Source: Streptomyces rubiginosohelvolus (GTDB lineage: Bacteria; Actinomycetota; Actinomycetes; Streptomycetales; Streptomycetaceae). Taken from it: DNA of 64,000 bases. Position 1 is the stretch's first letter. Each line of letters opens with the position of its first letter. Where the stretch lies: assembly GCF_014649875.1 (NCBI RefSeq), contig NZ_BMTW01000004.1:62001-126000 (forward strand), in the 5' to 3' direction. Below the pieces are notes generated by a model. That model saw only the letters and a list, made by a program, of their open reading frames with translations, did no database searches and was not told the DNA's origin. A program made the translations under genes and the position numbers. This document shows, in pieces, positions 40,063 through 47,740 of the stretch.

Positions 40063-42208
40063 CCGCCGCTCCCCCGGCGGGCTCCGGCACCGTCGCGGCG
40101 AGGACCCGGTCGGGGCGGATCGGCAGATTCCGGTGGCGTACGCCGGTGGCGTGCCAGACCGCGTTGGCGACGGCCGCCGCCGCGCCCACGATGCCGATCT
40201 CCCCGACGCCCTTGATGCCGACCGGGTCGTCCGGGTCGTGGTCGTCCACCCAGTCCACCTCGATGGCGGGGGTGTCGGCGTGCGTGGCGACGTGGTAGCC
40301 CGCGAGGTCGGGGGCGTAGTGGCCGCCGGTGTTGCGGTCGCGGACCGCCTCCTCGTGCAGGGCCATGGAGATGCCCCAGGTCATCCCGCCGACGAGCTGG
40401 TTGCGGGCGGTGAGGGGGTTGACGATCCGGCCCGCCGCGAAGATGCCCAGCATGCGGCGCACCCGGATCTCGCCGGTGGCGGTGTCCACGGCGACCTCGG
40501 CGAACTGCGCGCCGAACGAGTGGCGTTCCTTCCGCGCGAGCGCCCCGAGGGCCTCCGTGGTGTCGGACCGTACGGTGATCCCCTCCGGCGGGATCGACGT
40601 GGCCATCGCGAGCCGCTCCCGCAGTTCGGCGGCGGCCGCCGTGACCGCCCAGGCCCAGGAGCGGGTGCCCATGGATCCGCCGGCGATCATCGCGGGGCCG
40701 AAGTCGCTGTCGCCGATGCGGACCCGGACCTGTTCGGGTGCGGTCTCCAGCGCATCGGCGGCGATCAGGGTGAGCGCGGTGCGGGCTCCGGTGCCGATGT
40801 CGGCGGCGGTGATCCGTACGGTGAAGGAGCCGTCCGCCTCCGCCGTGACCAGGGCCGTCGAGGGGGCGGCCCCGGCGCCGAAGGAGGCCGCCGCCGTGCC
40901 GGTGCCCAGCAGCCAGCGTCCTTCCCGCCGGATACCGGGGCGCGGGTCGCGGTCCGCCCAGCCGAACCTGCGGGCCCCTTCGCGGAAGCAGGCGGCGAGG
41001 TTGTTGCTGCTGAACGGGAGCCCCGAGACGGGCCCGACGTCCGGCTCGTTGCGCAGGCGCAGTTCGATCGGGTCGATGCCGCCGCGTTCGGCGAGTTCGT
41101 CGAGGGCCGCCTCGATCGCGAAGGATCCCGGGGCCTCACCCGGTGCCCGCATCCAGGTCGGGGACGGCACGTCGAGCCGGACGACGTGGTTGGCGGTGCG
41201 GTGGGCGTCGGCGTCGTACAGCACCCGGGCGACGCCGGCGCTGGGCTCGACGAACTCGTACACCGTGGACGTCTGGTTCAGCGAGCGGTGCTCCAGGGCC
41301 AGCAGCCGGCCGTCGGGGGCCGCGCCGAGCCTGACCCGCTGGGTGGTGGGGCTGCGGTAGCCGCCCAGCGAGAACGTCTGACGCCGAGTCAGGACCACGC
41401 GTACCGGGCGTTGCAGGGCGGTGGCGGCCATCACGGCGGACACCTGGTGGGCGCGCAGCCCCTTGCTGCCGAAGCCGCCGCCGATGTGCTCGGAGCGCAC
41501 CCGCACCGAGGAGGCGTCGAGCGAGAACATCGTGGCCAGTTCGCCCTGGACCCAGCCGGCGCCCTGGTTGGAGTCGACGACCTCCAGCCGGCCGCCCTCC
41601 CACCGGGCGGTCGCCGCGTGCGGCTCCATCATGCTGTGCTGCTCTTCGGGGGTGGTGTACTCCGCGTCCACCACGAAGGCGGAGGCGGCCAGTTGAGCAT
41701 CCAGGTCGCCCTTCTCCGTCTCGGCGGGCATATGGCCGGCGGCGGCATAGGCGCCGGGGTGCTCCGCGTGCAGCGCGGTGTCGTGCGGTTCGCTGTCGTA
41801 CGTCACGACGAGCGCTTCGGCCGCCTCCCTGGCCTCCTCGGGGGTCTCGGCGACGACCAGGGCCACCGGCCAGCCGGCGAACGGCACCCGGTCGTTCTGG
41901 AAGACGGCGCAGGTCGGGTCGGGCGGGGTGCCGAGCATGCCAACGTAATCGGTGTGCAGGCGGGGGGCGTTGCCGTGGTGGAGCACGGTGAGCACGCCCG
42001 GCATGGCGAGGACCGGGGCGGTCTCCACATCCAGGATCCGGCCACGGGTGACGGTGGACAGCACGAGCCAGCCGTGGGCCAGGTCCGCGAAGGGGATCTC
42101 GCCCGCGTAGCGTGCCGCGCCGGTGACCTTCTCGCGGCCCTCGATACGGGTACGGGCGGTGCCGACGGCTCCGCGGAGCGCCGAGGGGCCCGGGGTGGTG
42201 GTCGTCAT
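40055..42208 (-). CDS. Aldehyde oxidoreductase, molybdopterin subunit (PaoC/YagR-like)
   Basis: A 717-aa protein. The Ald_Xan_dh_C N-terminal domain (RIEGREKVTGAARYAGEIP) is followed by Moco-binding segments GGGFGSKGLRAHQ, RAPGEAPGSFAIEAALDELAE and GTGARTALTLIAADAL, and the base-catalyst region GIKGVGEIGIVGAAAAVANA with the conserved Glu. It oxidises aldehydes or N-heterocycles by hydroxylation, passing electrons to the FAD and Fe-S subunits encoded upstream. ATG 42208 overlaps the FAD-subunit stop (ATGA). The small-subunit architecture matches PaoABC rather than a fused xanthine dehydrogenase. Confidence 0.9.
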   Translation of the reverse strand: MTTTTPGPSALRGAVGTARTRIEGREKVTGAARYAGEIPFADLAHGWLVLSTVTRGRILDVETAPVLAMPGVLTVLHHGNAPRLHTDYVGMLGTPPDPTCAVFQNDRVPFAGWPVALVVAETPEEAREAAEALVVTYDSEPHDTALHAEHPGAYAAAGHMPAETEKGDLDAQLAASAFVVDAEYTTPEEQHSMMEPHAATARWEGGRLEVVDSNQGAGWVQGELATMFSLDASSVRVRSEHIGGGFGSKGLRAHQVSAVMAATALQRPVRVVLTRRQTFSLGGYRSPTTQRVRLGAAPDGRLLALEHRSLNQTSTVYEFVEPSAGVARVLYDADAHRTANHVVRLDVPSPTWMRAPGEAPGSFAIEAALDELAERGGIDPIELRLRNEPDVGPVSGLPFSSNNLAACFREGARRFGWADRDPRPGIRREGRWLLGTGTAAASFGAGAAPSTALVTAEADGSFTVRITAADIGTGARTALTLIAADALETAPEQVRVRIGDSDFGPAMIAGGSMGTRSWAWAVTAAAAELRERLAMATSIPPEGITVRSDTTEALGALARKERHSFGAQFAEVAVDTATGEIRVRRMLGIFAAGRIVNPLTARNQLVGGMTWGISMALHEEAVRDRNTGGHYAPDLAGYHVATHADTPAIEVDWVDDHDPDDPVGIKGVGEIGIVGAAAAVANAVWHATGVRHRNLPIRPDRVLAATVPEPAGGAADA

Positions 42209-43197
42209 CGGGTGTCCTCCCCGGCGAGTTCGGTCAGGACGGAGACCACGAGATTGCGCATGAGGGTCACCTTGTATCCGTTGTGGGGCAGCGGCCGGGC
42301 GGCGGCCAGCTCGGCGTCCGCGGCGGCGGCGAAGGTCGCGCCGTCGGCCGGTGCGCCGGTCAGGACGGCCTCGGCCGCGCGGGCACGCCAGGGGCGGGAG
42401 GCGACGGCCCCGAGGGCCAGGCGCGCTTCGCGTACGCGGCCGTCCTCGATGGCGAGTGCGGCGGCGACGGAGCCGATGGCGAAGGCGTACGAGGCGCGCT
42501 CGCGCACCTTGCGGTAGCGGGAGCGGGCGGCGACGGGCGCGGCGGGCAGGGTCACGTGGGTGATCAGCGCGCCGGGCGGCAGGGCGGTCTCCCGGTGCGG
42601 GGTGTCGCCGACGGGGAGGTAGAAGTCGGTGATCGGGACTTCGCCGGGTCCGTCGGCGCTCTCGTAGGAGACGACGGCGTCGAGGGCGGTGAGGGCCACC
42701 CCCATGTCGGAGGGGTGCACGGCCACGCAGTGGTCGGATGCCCCGAGGACCGCGTGGTTGTGGTGCTCGCCCGCGACGGCGGGGCAACCGCTGCCCGGGG
42801 CCCGCTTGTTGCAGGGCTGGGAGAGGTCGGTGAAGTAGCCGCAGCGGGTGCGCTGGAGGAGGTTGCCGCCGACGGTGGCCATGTTGCGCAGCTGCCCGGA
42901 GGCTCCGGCCAGCAGGGCCTGGGTCAACGCCGGGTAGTGGCGGCGGACTTCGGGGTGGACGGCGAGGTCGCTGTTGGTGACGGTCGCGCCGATGCGCAGG
43001 CCGCCGTCCGCCGTGGGTTCGATCCGGTCCAGGGGGAGTTCGCGGACGTCGACGAGGAGGGCGGGGCGTTCCACGCCGGTCTTCATCAGGTCGACGAGGT
43101 TGGTGCCGCCGCCGAGATACCGCGCGTCCGGGTCGGCGGCGAGGAGGGTGACCGCGCCGGTGATGTCGTGGGCGCGCTGATAGCCGAATTCCCTCAT
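42205..43197 (-). CDS. Aldehyde oxidoreductase, FAD/[4Fe-4S] subunit (PaoB/YagS-like)
   Basis: A 330-aa protein. FAD-binding segments ARYLGGGTNLVDLMKTG and ATVGGNLLQRTRC are present. The insert RTRCGYFTDLSQPCNKRAPGSGCPAVAG plus the later DHC supplies four cysteines, as in PaoB, where an extra [4Fe-4S] cluster is bound; plain XDH medium subunits lack it. The C-terminal CO_deh_flav_C domain (RYRKVRERASYAFAIGSVAAAL) is complete. It overlaps by 4 bp both the upstream Fe-S gene and the downstream Mo-subunit gene. This insert is the best evidence that the enzyme is PaoABC-like. Confidence 0.9.
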   Translation of the reverse strand: MREFGYQRAHDITGAVTLLAADPDARYLGGGTNLVDLMKTGVERPALLVDVRELPLDRIEPTADGGLRIGATVTNSDLAVHPEVRRHYPALTQALLAGASGQLRNMATVGGNLLQRTRCGYFTDLSQPCNKRAPGSGCPAVAGEHHNHAVLGASDHCVAVHPSDMGVALTALDAVVSYESADGPGEVPITDFYLPVGDTPHRETALPPGALITHVTLPAAPVAARSRYRKVRERASYAFAIGSVAAALAIEDGRVREARLALGAVASRPWRARAAEAVLTGAPADGATFAAAADAELAAARPLPHNGYKVTLMRNLVVSVLTELAGEDTR

Positions 43198-43814
43198 GCG
43201 GCGGCCTCCTCGGCGGCGTCTTTCCCGGCCGCGTGTCCCTCTGCGGCGTGCTTCCCGGCCGTGCTTCCCTCGGCGGCGTACTCCCCGGCGGCGCGGGCGA
43301 CGGCCTGGACGATCGAGACGTAGGCGCCGCAGCGGCACAGGTTGCCGCTCATCCGCTCGCGGATCTCCTCGGGCGTCAGCGGTGGCGGCCCCGCCTCGGG
43401 AGCCGGGTCGTCGGTGACGGCGCTCGGCCAGCCGGCCGCGTGTTCCTCGATGACGGCGATGGCCGAGCAGACCTGGCCGGGCGTGCAGTAGCCGCACTGG
43501 TAGCCGTCGAGGTCGAGGAAGGCCTGCTGGACGGGGTGCAGTTCGTCGGCATCGGCCACGCCTTCGATGGTGGTGATCTCGCGGCCCTCGGCCGCGACCG
43601 CGAGGCTCAGGCAGGAGACGACGCGCCGCTGGTCGACCAGGACCGTGCAGGCGCCGCACTGCCCTTGGTCGCAGCCCTTCTTGGTGCCGGTGAGGTCGAG
43701 GCGCTCGCGCAGGGCGTCGAGGAGGGTGGTGCGGTGGTCGATGGGCAGGTGGTGCTTCTCGCCGTTGATGTTCAGGGTGATCGCACTGGACGTCGATGAG
43801 GGCGCTGGGGCCAT
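43194..43814 (-). CDS. Aldehyde oxidoreductase, 2x[2Fe-2S] subunit (PaoA/YagT-like)
   Basis: A 206-aa protein. A plant-type ferredoxin domain CDQGQCGACTVL with a fourth Cys in VVSCLSLA is followed by the all-helical [2Fe-2S] domain YQCGYCTPGQ and MSGNLCRCGAY. No Tat signal precedes the ferredoxin domain, unlike E. coli PaoA, so the enzyme should be cytoplasmic here. The C-terminal 35 residues are a low-complexity repeat built from AAEG/AAGK units. ATG 43814 is the first gene of the operon, downstream of two CGGAC-N4-GTCCG palindromes. Confidence 0.88.
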   Translation of the reverse strand: MAPAPSSTSSAITLNINGEKHHLPIDHRTTLLDALRERLDLTGTKKGCDQGQCGACTVLVDQRRVVSCLSLAVAAEGREITTIEGVADADELHPVQQAFLDLDGYQCGYCTPGQVCSAIAVIEEHAAGWPSAVTDDPAPEAGPPPLTPEEIRERMSGNLCRCGAYVSIVQAVARAAGEYAAEGSTAGKHAAEGHAAGKDAAEEAAA

Positions 43815-43904
43815 GTTCAGCCTTCTCTGGTGTCGGGTGACGAGGAGAACCCGGGCCTCGGTCGGGCGACCGCGGGCCCCGGCCGGGAGTAAGGTAGCCC
43901 TAAC

Positions 43905-43918
43905 CGGACCACTGTCCG
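43905..43918. promoter_or_regulatory. TetR operator candidate, site 1
   Basis: CGGACCACTGTCCG: inverted CGGAC/GTCCG half-sites with a 4-bp centre, in the divergent promoter region between the aldehyde oxidoreductase operon and the TetR gene. Confidence 0.65.
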
Positions 43919-43936
43919 CTTACCCGGAAAACGTAA

Positions 43937-43950
43937 CGGACAGCTGTCCG
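43937..43950. promoter_or_regulatory. TetR operator candidate, site 2
   Basis: CGGACAGCTGTCCG is a perfect 14-bp palindrome with the same half-sites as site 1. The centres are 32 bp apart, about three helical turns, so two dimers could bind on one face and control both divergent promoters. Confidence 0.72.
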
Positions 43951-44010
43951 GTTAACAAGGATGGGTTTCGGCCACGCCCCCCGAGTCCGGCCACCCCCCG
44001 AGGAGGATCC

Positions 44011-44595
44011 GTGTCCCAGCAGCCGAAGAAGGACACCGCCCTGCGTTCGGACGCCCAGCGCAACCGCGAGCGCATCCTGCGCGTGGCCACGGTCGAACTG
44101 ACGCTGCGCGCGGACGCCCCGCTGAGCGCGATCGCCAAGAAGGCGGGGGTCGGGCAGGGCACGTTCTACCGCAACTTCCCCCACCGGGAGGCGCTGGTCC
44201 TGGAGGTCTACCGCTACGAGATGCAGCAGGTCGCCGACGCGGCGTGCGAGTTGCTGCGGTCCCGCCCGCCGGAGAGGGCCCTGCGCGAGTGGATGGACCG
44301 CCTCGCCCGCTTCGCGATGACGAAGGCGGGCCTCGCGGACGCGATCCGGCTGGTGACCAGCGCGCCGGGGGGACCCGCCCGGCCCGGCCCCACCCCGGTC
44401 ATGGAGGCGGCCGGAACCCTGCTCCGCGCCTGCGAGGACGCCGGCGCCATCCGCTCCGGGGTGACGCCCGACGACTTCTTCCTCGCGATCGCCGGTCTCT
44501 GGCAGATCGATCCGCACGAGGACTGGGAGCCGAGGGCCGGCCGGCTCCTGGATCTCGTCATGGACGGGCTGCGTACGGGGGCGCCCGGCCGGTGA
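44011..44595 (+). CDS. TetR/AcrR-family regulator of the aldehyde oxidoreductase operon
   Basis: A 194-aa protein. The TetR DNA-binding region is RSDAQRNRERILRVATVELTLRADAPLSAIAKKAGVGQGTFYRNFPHREALVLEVY, followed by a helical ligand domain. The GTG start has AGGAGG 4 nt upstream. It is divergent from the Mo-enzyme operon, with two identical-half-site palindromes between them, so it very probably represses that operon and itself. The inducer is presumably an aldehyde or aromatic substrate; this is inference. Confidence 0.88.
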   Translation: MSQQPKKDTALRSDAQRNRERILRVATVELTLRADAPLSAIAKKAGVGQGTFYRNFPHREALVLEVYRYEMQQVADAACELLRSRPPERALREWMDRLARFAMTKAGLADAIRLVTSAPGGPARPGPTPVMEAAGTLLRACEDAGAIRSGVTPDDFFLAIAGLWQIDPHEDWEPRAGRLLDLVMDGLRTGAPGR

Positions 44596-44698
44596 CCGGA
44601 CCGCCCGCCGCCGATGTCGGCGGGGCGTGTGATGATGCCCCGTGCAGCGCTCGGACCTGGGGAGGGGCCGGCGCGGAAACAGCGACGGGAGCGGTGAG

Positions 44699-45799
44699 TT
44701 GAGCAAGGGTGGGGCGTCCGTACCGGACGAGGAGTGGGAGCGGTTCCTGAGGGAGTCCGAGGCCGGCAGCCCGGGCGCGCCCGAGGAGCCGTCGGCGCGG
44801 GTTCGGATGGTGACCCGGCGGCTCCAGGAGGAGCCCGAACCGCCGCGGGGGTGGCGGACGCATCAGCCGCCCCGGCCCCGGCGCGGCAAGGGCTGGTACG
44901 CGGTCGGCCTCGCGGTCGTCGTGGTCCTGCTGGTCGCCGTGGCCGTCGCCCCCGGCCGGATCGTCGGCTGGTTCGACGGCGGGGACGCGGTGGACACCCT
45001 TCCCCTCGCCGCGGAGTCGGAGCGCCCGGGCGGGCCGCCCGCCCAGGAGGGGGACGGCGCGCTTCCCACCCCGGAGGAACCATTCGCCGGGTCCCCGGCG
45101 GCCCGGTGGGCCGACGGCGCGGCGGGCATCCATCTGCCCGCGCCGCGCGCGACCGGCTGGATGAGCGAGGCGGAGGTCGGCACGGCGCTGGACCGCACCC
45201 GGGACTTCCTAGTCGCCTCCGGCCTCGACCCCGAAGTGCTGCGCGGCGAGCGGCCCACGAAGGCCATGGCGCTCATCAACCCGCACCAGGCGGACGTACA
45301 GGACTACCTGAAGAAGGCGTTCCGCGCGCCCGACCGCGAGAACGACCCCCTTCTGCTGTTCAGCCGCTTCCGGTCCGCCGATGTGCGGCCGGTCGGGGAC
45401 GTGGTCAAGGCGCGCGGCCGGGTCACCTTCCGGGAGGGCGAGAAGGGCGCGGTGGAGGTCTCCACCGACGTCACCTATGTCTACCCGGTCATGCGCGCCT
45501 CGGGCGACGACGAGGTCGCGCGTACCATCGTGCGCCGCGAGGTGGTGATGAGCTGGGACGACCCGGAGAAGATCGTGATCGAGCCGGGGACGTTCTCCCT
45601 CGTCTCCTACAAGGTGGACACCACCAACGGCGGTTGCGACACCCACACCGGCTATCTCATCCCCGCCTTCCTCGCCGACCGCACCACCGCCGACGGTGGC
45701 GACGGCCCGGCGGTCGACCCGTACGACCGGAGCACGCCGATCGAGGAGCGGATCCGGGAGGGCGACGGCGAGGGCTGCGACGTCGCGACCCGCTCGTGA
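44699..45799 (+). CDS. Membrane-anchored protein of unknown function
   Basis: A 366-aa protein. A short cytoplasmic N-terminus (SVPDEEWERFLRESEAG) and a Pro/Arg-rich stretch lead to one TM helix (about 68-88, GWYAVGLAVVVVLLVAVAVAP), then an extracellular domain of about 270 residues with two cysteines (NGGCDTHTGY, EGCDVATR). This is a recurrent Streptomyces layout without assigned function. TTG 44699 is preferred over GTG 44642 because GGGAG lies 7 nt upstream and the PDEEWERFLRE start is the usual one. The role is unknown. Confidence 0.75.
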   Translation: MSKGGASVPDEEWERFLRESEAGSPGAPEEPSARVRMVTRRLQEEPEPPRGWRTHQPPRPRRGKGWYAVGLAVVVVLLVAVAVAPGRIVGWFDGGDAVDTLPLAAESERPGGPPAQEGDGALPTPEEPFAGSPAARWADGAAGIHLPAPRATGWMSEAEVGTALDRTRDFLVASGLDPEVLRGERPTKAMALINPHQADVQDYLKKAFRAPDRENDPLLLFSRFRSADVRPVGDVVKARGRVTFREGEKGAVEVSTDVTYVYPVMRASGDDEVARTIVRREVVMSWDDPEKIVIEPGTFSLVSYKVDTTNGGCDTHTGYLIPAFLADRTTADGGDGPAVDPYDRSTPIEERIREGDGEGCDVATRS

Positions 45800-45925
45800 G
45801 CGCCGCCCGCTCCTGACGAAGTGCCCTCCACGGCCTCCCCGCCACCAATCCGGCGATCGCCCGGCGCCGAATAGGTGGTGAGGGCCGCGGACACTGCCGC
45901 TCTCTCCCGCGAGAGGCGGTGCGCC

Positions 45926-47740
45926 ATGGTCACCCTGATCCTGATCGGTCTGCTGGGCGGGCTGATCACCGCGGTCTCCCCCTGCATCCTGCCCGTGCTG
46001 CCGGTGGTGTTCCTGGCGGGCGGCACCGGCAGGGGCCAGGACGCGGGAAAGCCGGCCCGGTCCCCCGGCGGAACCGAAGTCGGCGGTGGGGCGGCAGACG
46101 AGCGCGGGAGCGGCGGAACGGCCGACGGAGCCGTGGCGACCGCGCCCCCGGCCGCGCCCGCTCGCGTGCCGCGCAACCGGCGTCCGTACGCCGTGGTCGC
46201 CGGGCTCGTCGTCAGCTTCGCGTTCTTCACCCTGCTCGGGGTGACGATCATCTCCGCCCTCGGCCTGCCGCAGGACATCCTGCGCTACGTCGGTCTGGGG
46301 CTGCTCGTCCTCATCGGCCTGGGCCTGATCTTCCCGCCCGTCGAGCGCCTGCTGGAGAAGCCCTTCGCCCGTCTCCCCCAGCGCCAGGTCAACAAGGAGG
46401 GCAGCGCCTTCGCCCTCGGCCTGGGCCTCGGTCTGCTGTACGTACCCTGTGCCGGCCCTGTGCTGGCGGCGATCACCATCGCGGGCGCCCGGGGCGAGAT
46501 CAGCTCCGACATCGTGGTGCTGACCCTGTCGTTCGCCGTCGGCACCGCCGTGCCGCTGCTCGTCTTCGCCCTGGCCGGGCGCAGGGTCGCCGACCGGGTC
46601 GCCGCGTTCCGCCGCCGCGCCCGCGGGCTGCGGATCGCCGCGGGCTGCCTGATGATCGCTCTCGCGCTGGGCCTGGCCCTCGACGTGACGGCGGCGATCC
46701 AGCGGTCGCTGCCCGACTACACCTCCGGTGTGCAGAAGAAGATCGAGGACAGCGACGCCGCGCGGCAGCAGTTGTCCGGTCTGTACGACAACTCCAACAA
46801 GGAGCTCTCCCGCTGCGAGGACGGCGCGGACGAACTCCGCTCCTGCGGGAAGGCCCCGGCGCTGGAGGGCATCGACTCCTGGTTCAACACCCCCGGCGAC
46901 CGGCCCGTGGATCTGAAGAGCCTGCGCGGCAAGGTCACCCTGGTCGACTTCTGGACGTACTCCTGCATCAACTGCCAGCGCGCGGTGCCGCATCTGCGGG
47001 ACTGGGAGCGCGCCTACCGGGATGCCGGAGTGCGCATCATCGGGGTGCACTCCCCCGAGTTCGCCTTCGAGAAGAAGCGGAGCAATGTCGTCGCCGGGGC
47101 GGAGAAGCTCGGCGTGGACTGGCCCGTCGCTCTCGACAACGACCTCACCACCTGGGACAACTACCGCAACCGCTTCTGGCCCGCCAAGTATCTGATCGAC
47201 GCCGAGGGCACCGTCCGGTACTTCAAGTTCGGCGAGGGCGAGTACGACAAGACCGAGAAGATGATCCGCGAACTGCTCCGACAGGCCGACCCCACGGTCA
47301 CCCTCCCGGAGCCCACCGGCCGCGCCATGGACGACCTGGCCGCCGACCGGACGCCCGAGACCTATCTGAGCAACCTGCGCATCCGCGGATACGTCGGCAC
47401 GCCTCTGGTGGACGACAGGCCGACCGCCTATCGCTTCCCGAAGGGTTCTCTCCCGGTCAACAAGCTGTCGCTGGACGGCACATGGACGGCAGGGTACGAG
47501 CAGTTCACTGCGGGGAAGGACGCCAAGCTGGCCTTCACCTACCGCGCGAAGAACGCCAACCTCGTTCTCGCGGGCACCGGGAAGGTCACCGTCCTCGTGA
47601 ACGGCGAGGCGACCAAGACCATCAGCGTGACCGGGTCGCCGACGCTGTACCGCCTCACCGATGACAAGGACGCCCGTACCGCACGCCTCGAACTGCGCGT
47701 GGACGAAGGCATCCAGGCCTACGTCTTCACCTTCGGGTGA
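45926..47740 (+). CDS. DipZ-type cytochrome c biogenesis / thiol-disulfide protein
   Basis: A 604-aa protein. An N-terminal CcdA-like membrane domain of six helices has the paired redox cysteines in VSPCILPVLP and YVPCAGPVLA. A thioredoxin/TlpA-like domain has WTYSCINCQRAVPHL with the CXXC at residues 347-350. A C-terminal beta-sandwich (about 460-604) is of the type found in DipZ. The protein should carry reducing equivalents across the membrane to extracytoplasmic thiols. GAGAGG lies 9 nt before ATG 45926. The 3' end overlaps the convergent lyase gene by 22 bp. Confidence 0.88.
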   Translation: MVTLILIGLLGGLITAVSPCILPVLPVVFLAGGTGRGQDAGKPARSPGGTEVGGGAADERGSGGTADGAVATAPPAAPARVPRNRRPYAVVAGLVVSFAFFTLLGVTIISALGLPQDILRYVGLGLLVLIGLGLIFPPVERLLEKPFARLPQRQVNKEGSAFALGLGLGLLYVPCAGPVLAAITIAGARGEISSDIVVLTLSFAVGTAVPLLVFALAGRRVADRVAAFRRRARGLRIAAGCLMIALALGLALDVTAAIQRSLPDYTSGVQKKIEDSDAARQQLSGLYDNSNKELSRCEDGADELRSCGKAPALEGIDSWFNTPGDRPVDLKSLRGKVTLVDFWTYSCINCQRAVPHLRDWERAYRDAGVRIIGVHSPEFAFEKKRSNVVAGAEKLGVDWPVALDNDLTTWDNYRNRFWPAKYLIDAEGTVRYFKFGEGEYDKTEKMIRELLRQADPTVTLPEPTGRAMDDLAADRTPETYLSNLRIRGYVGTPLVDDRPTAYRFPKGSLPVNKLSLDGTWTAGYEQFTAGKDAKLAFTYRAKNANLVLAGTGKVTVLVNGEATKTISVTGSPTLYRLTDDKDARTARLELRVDEGIQAYVFTFG

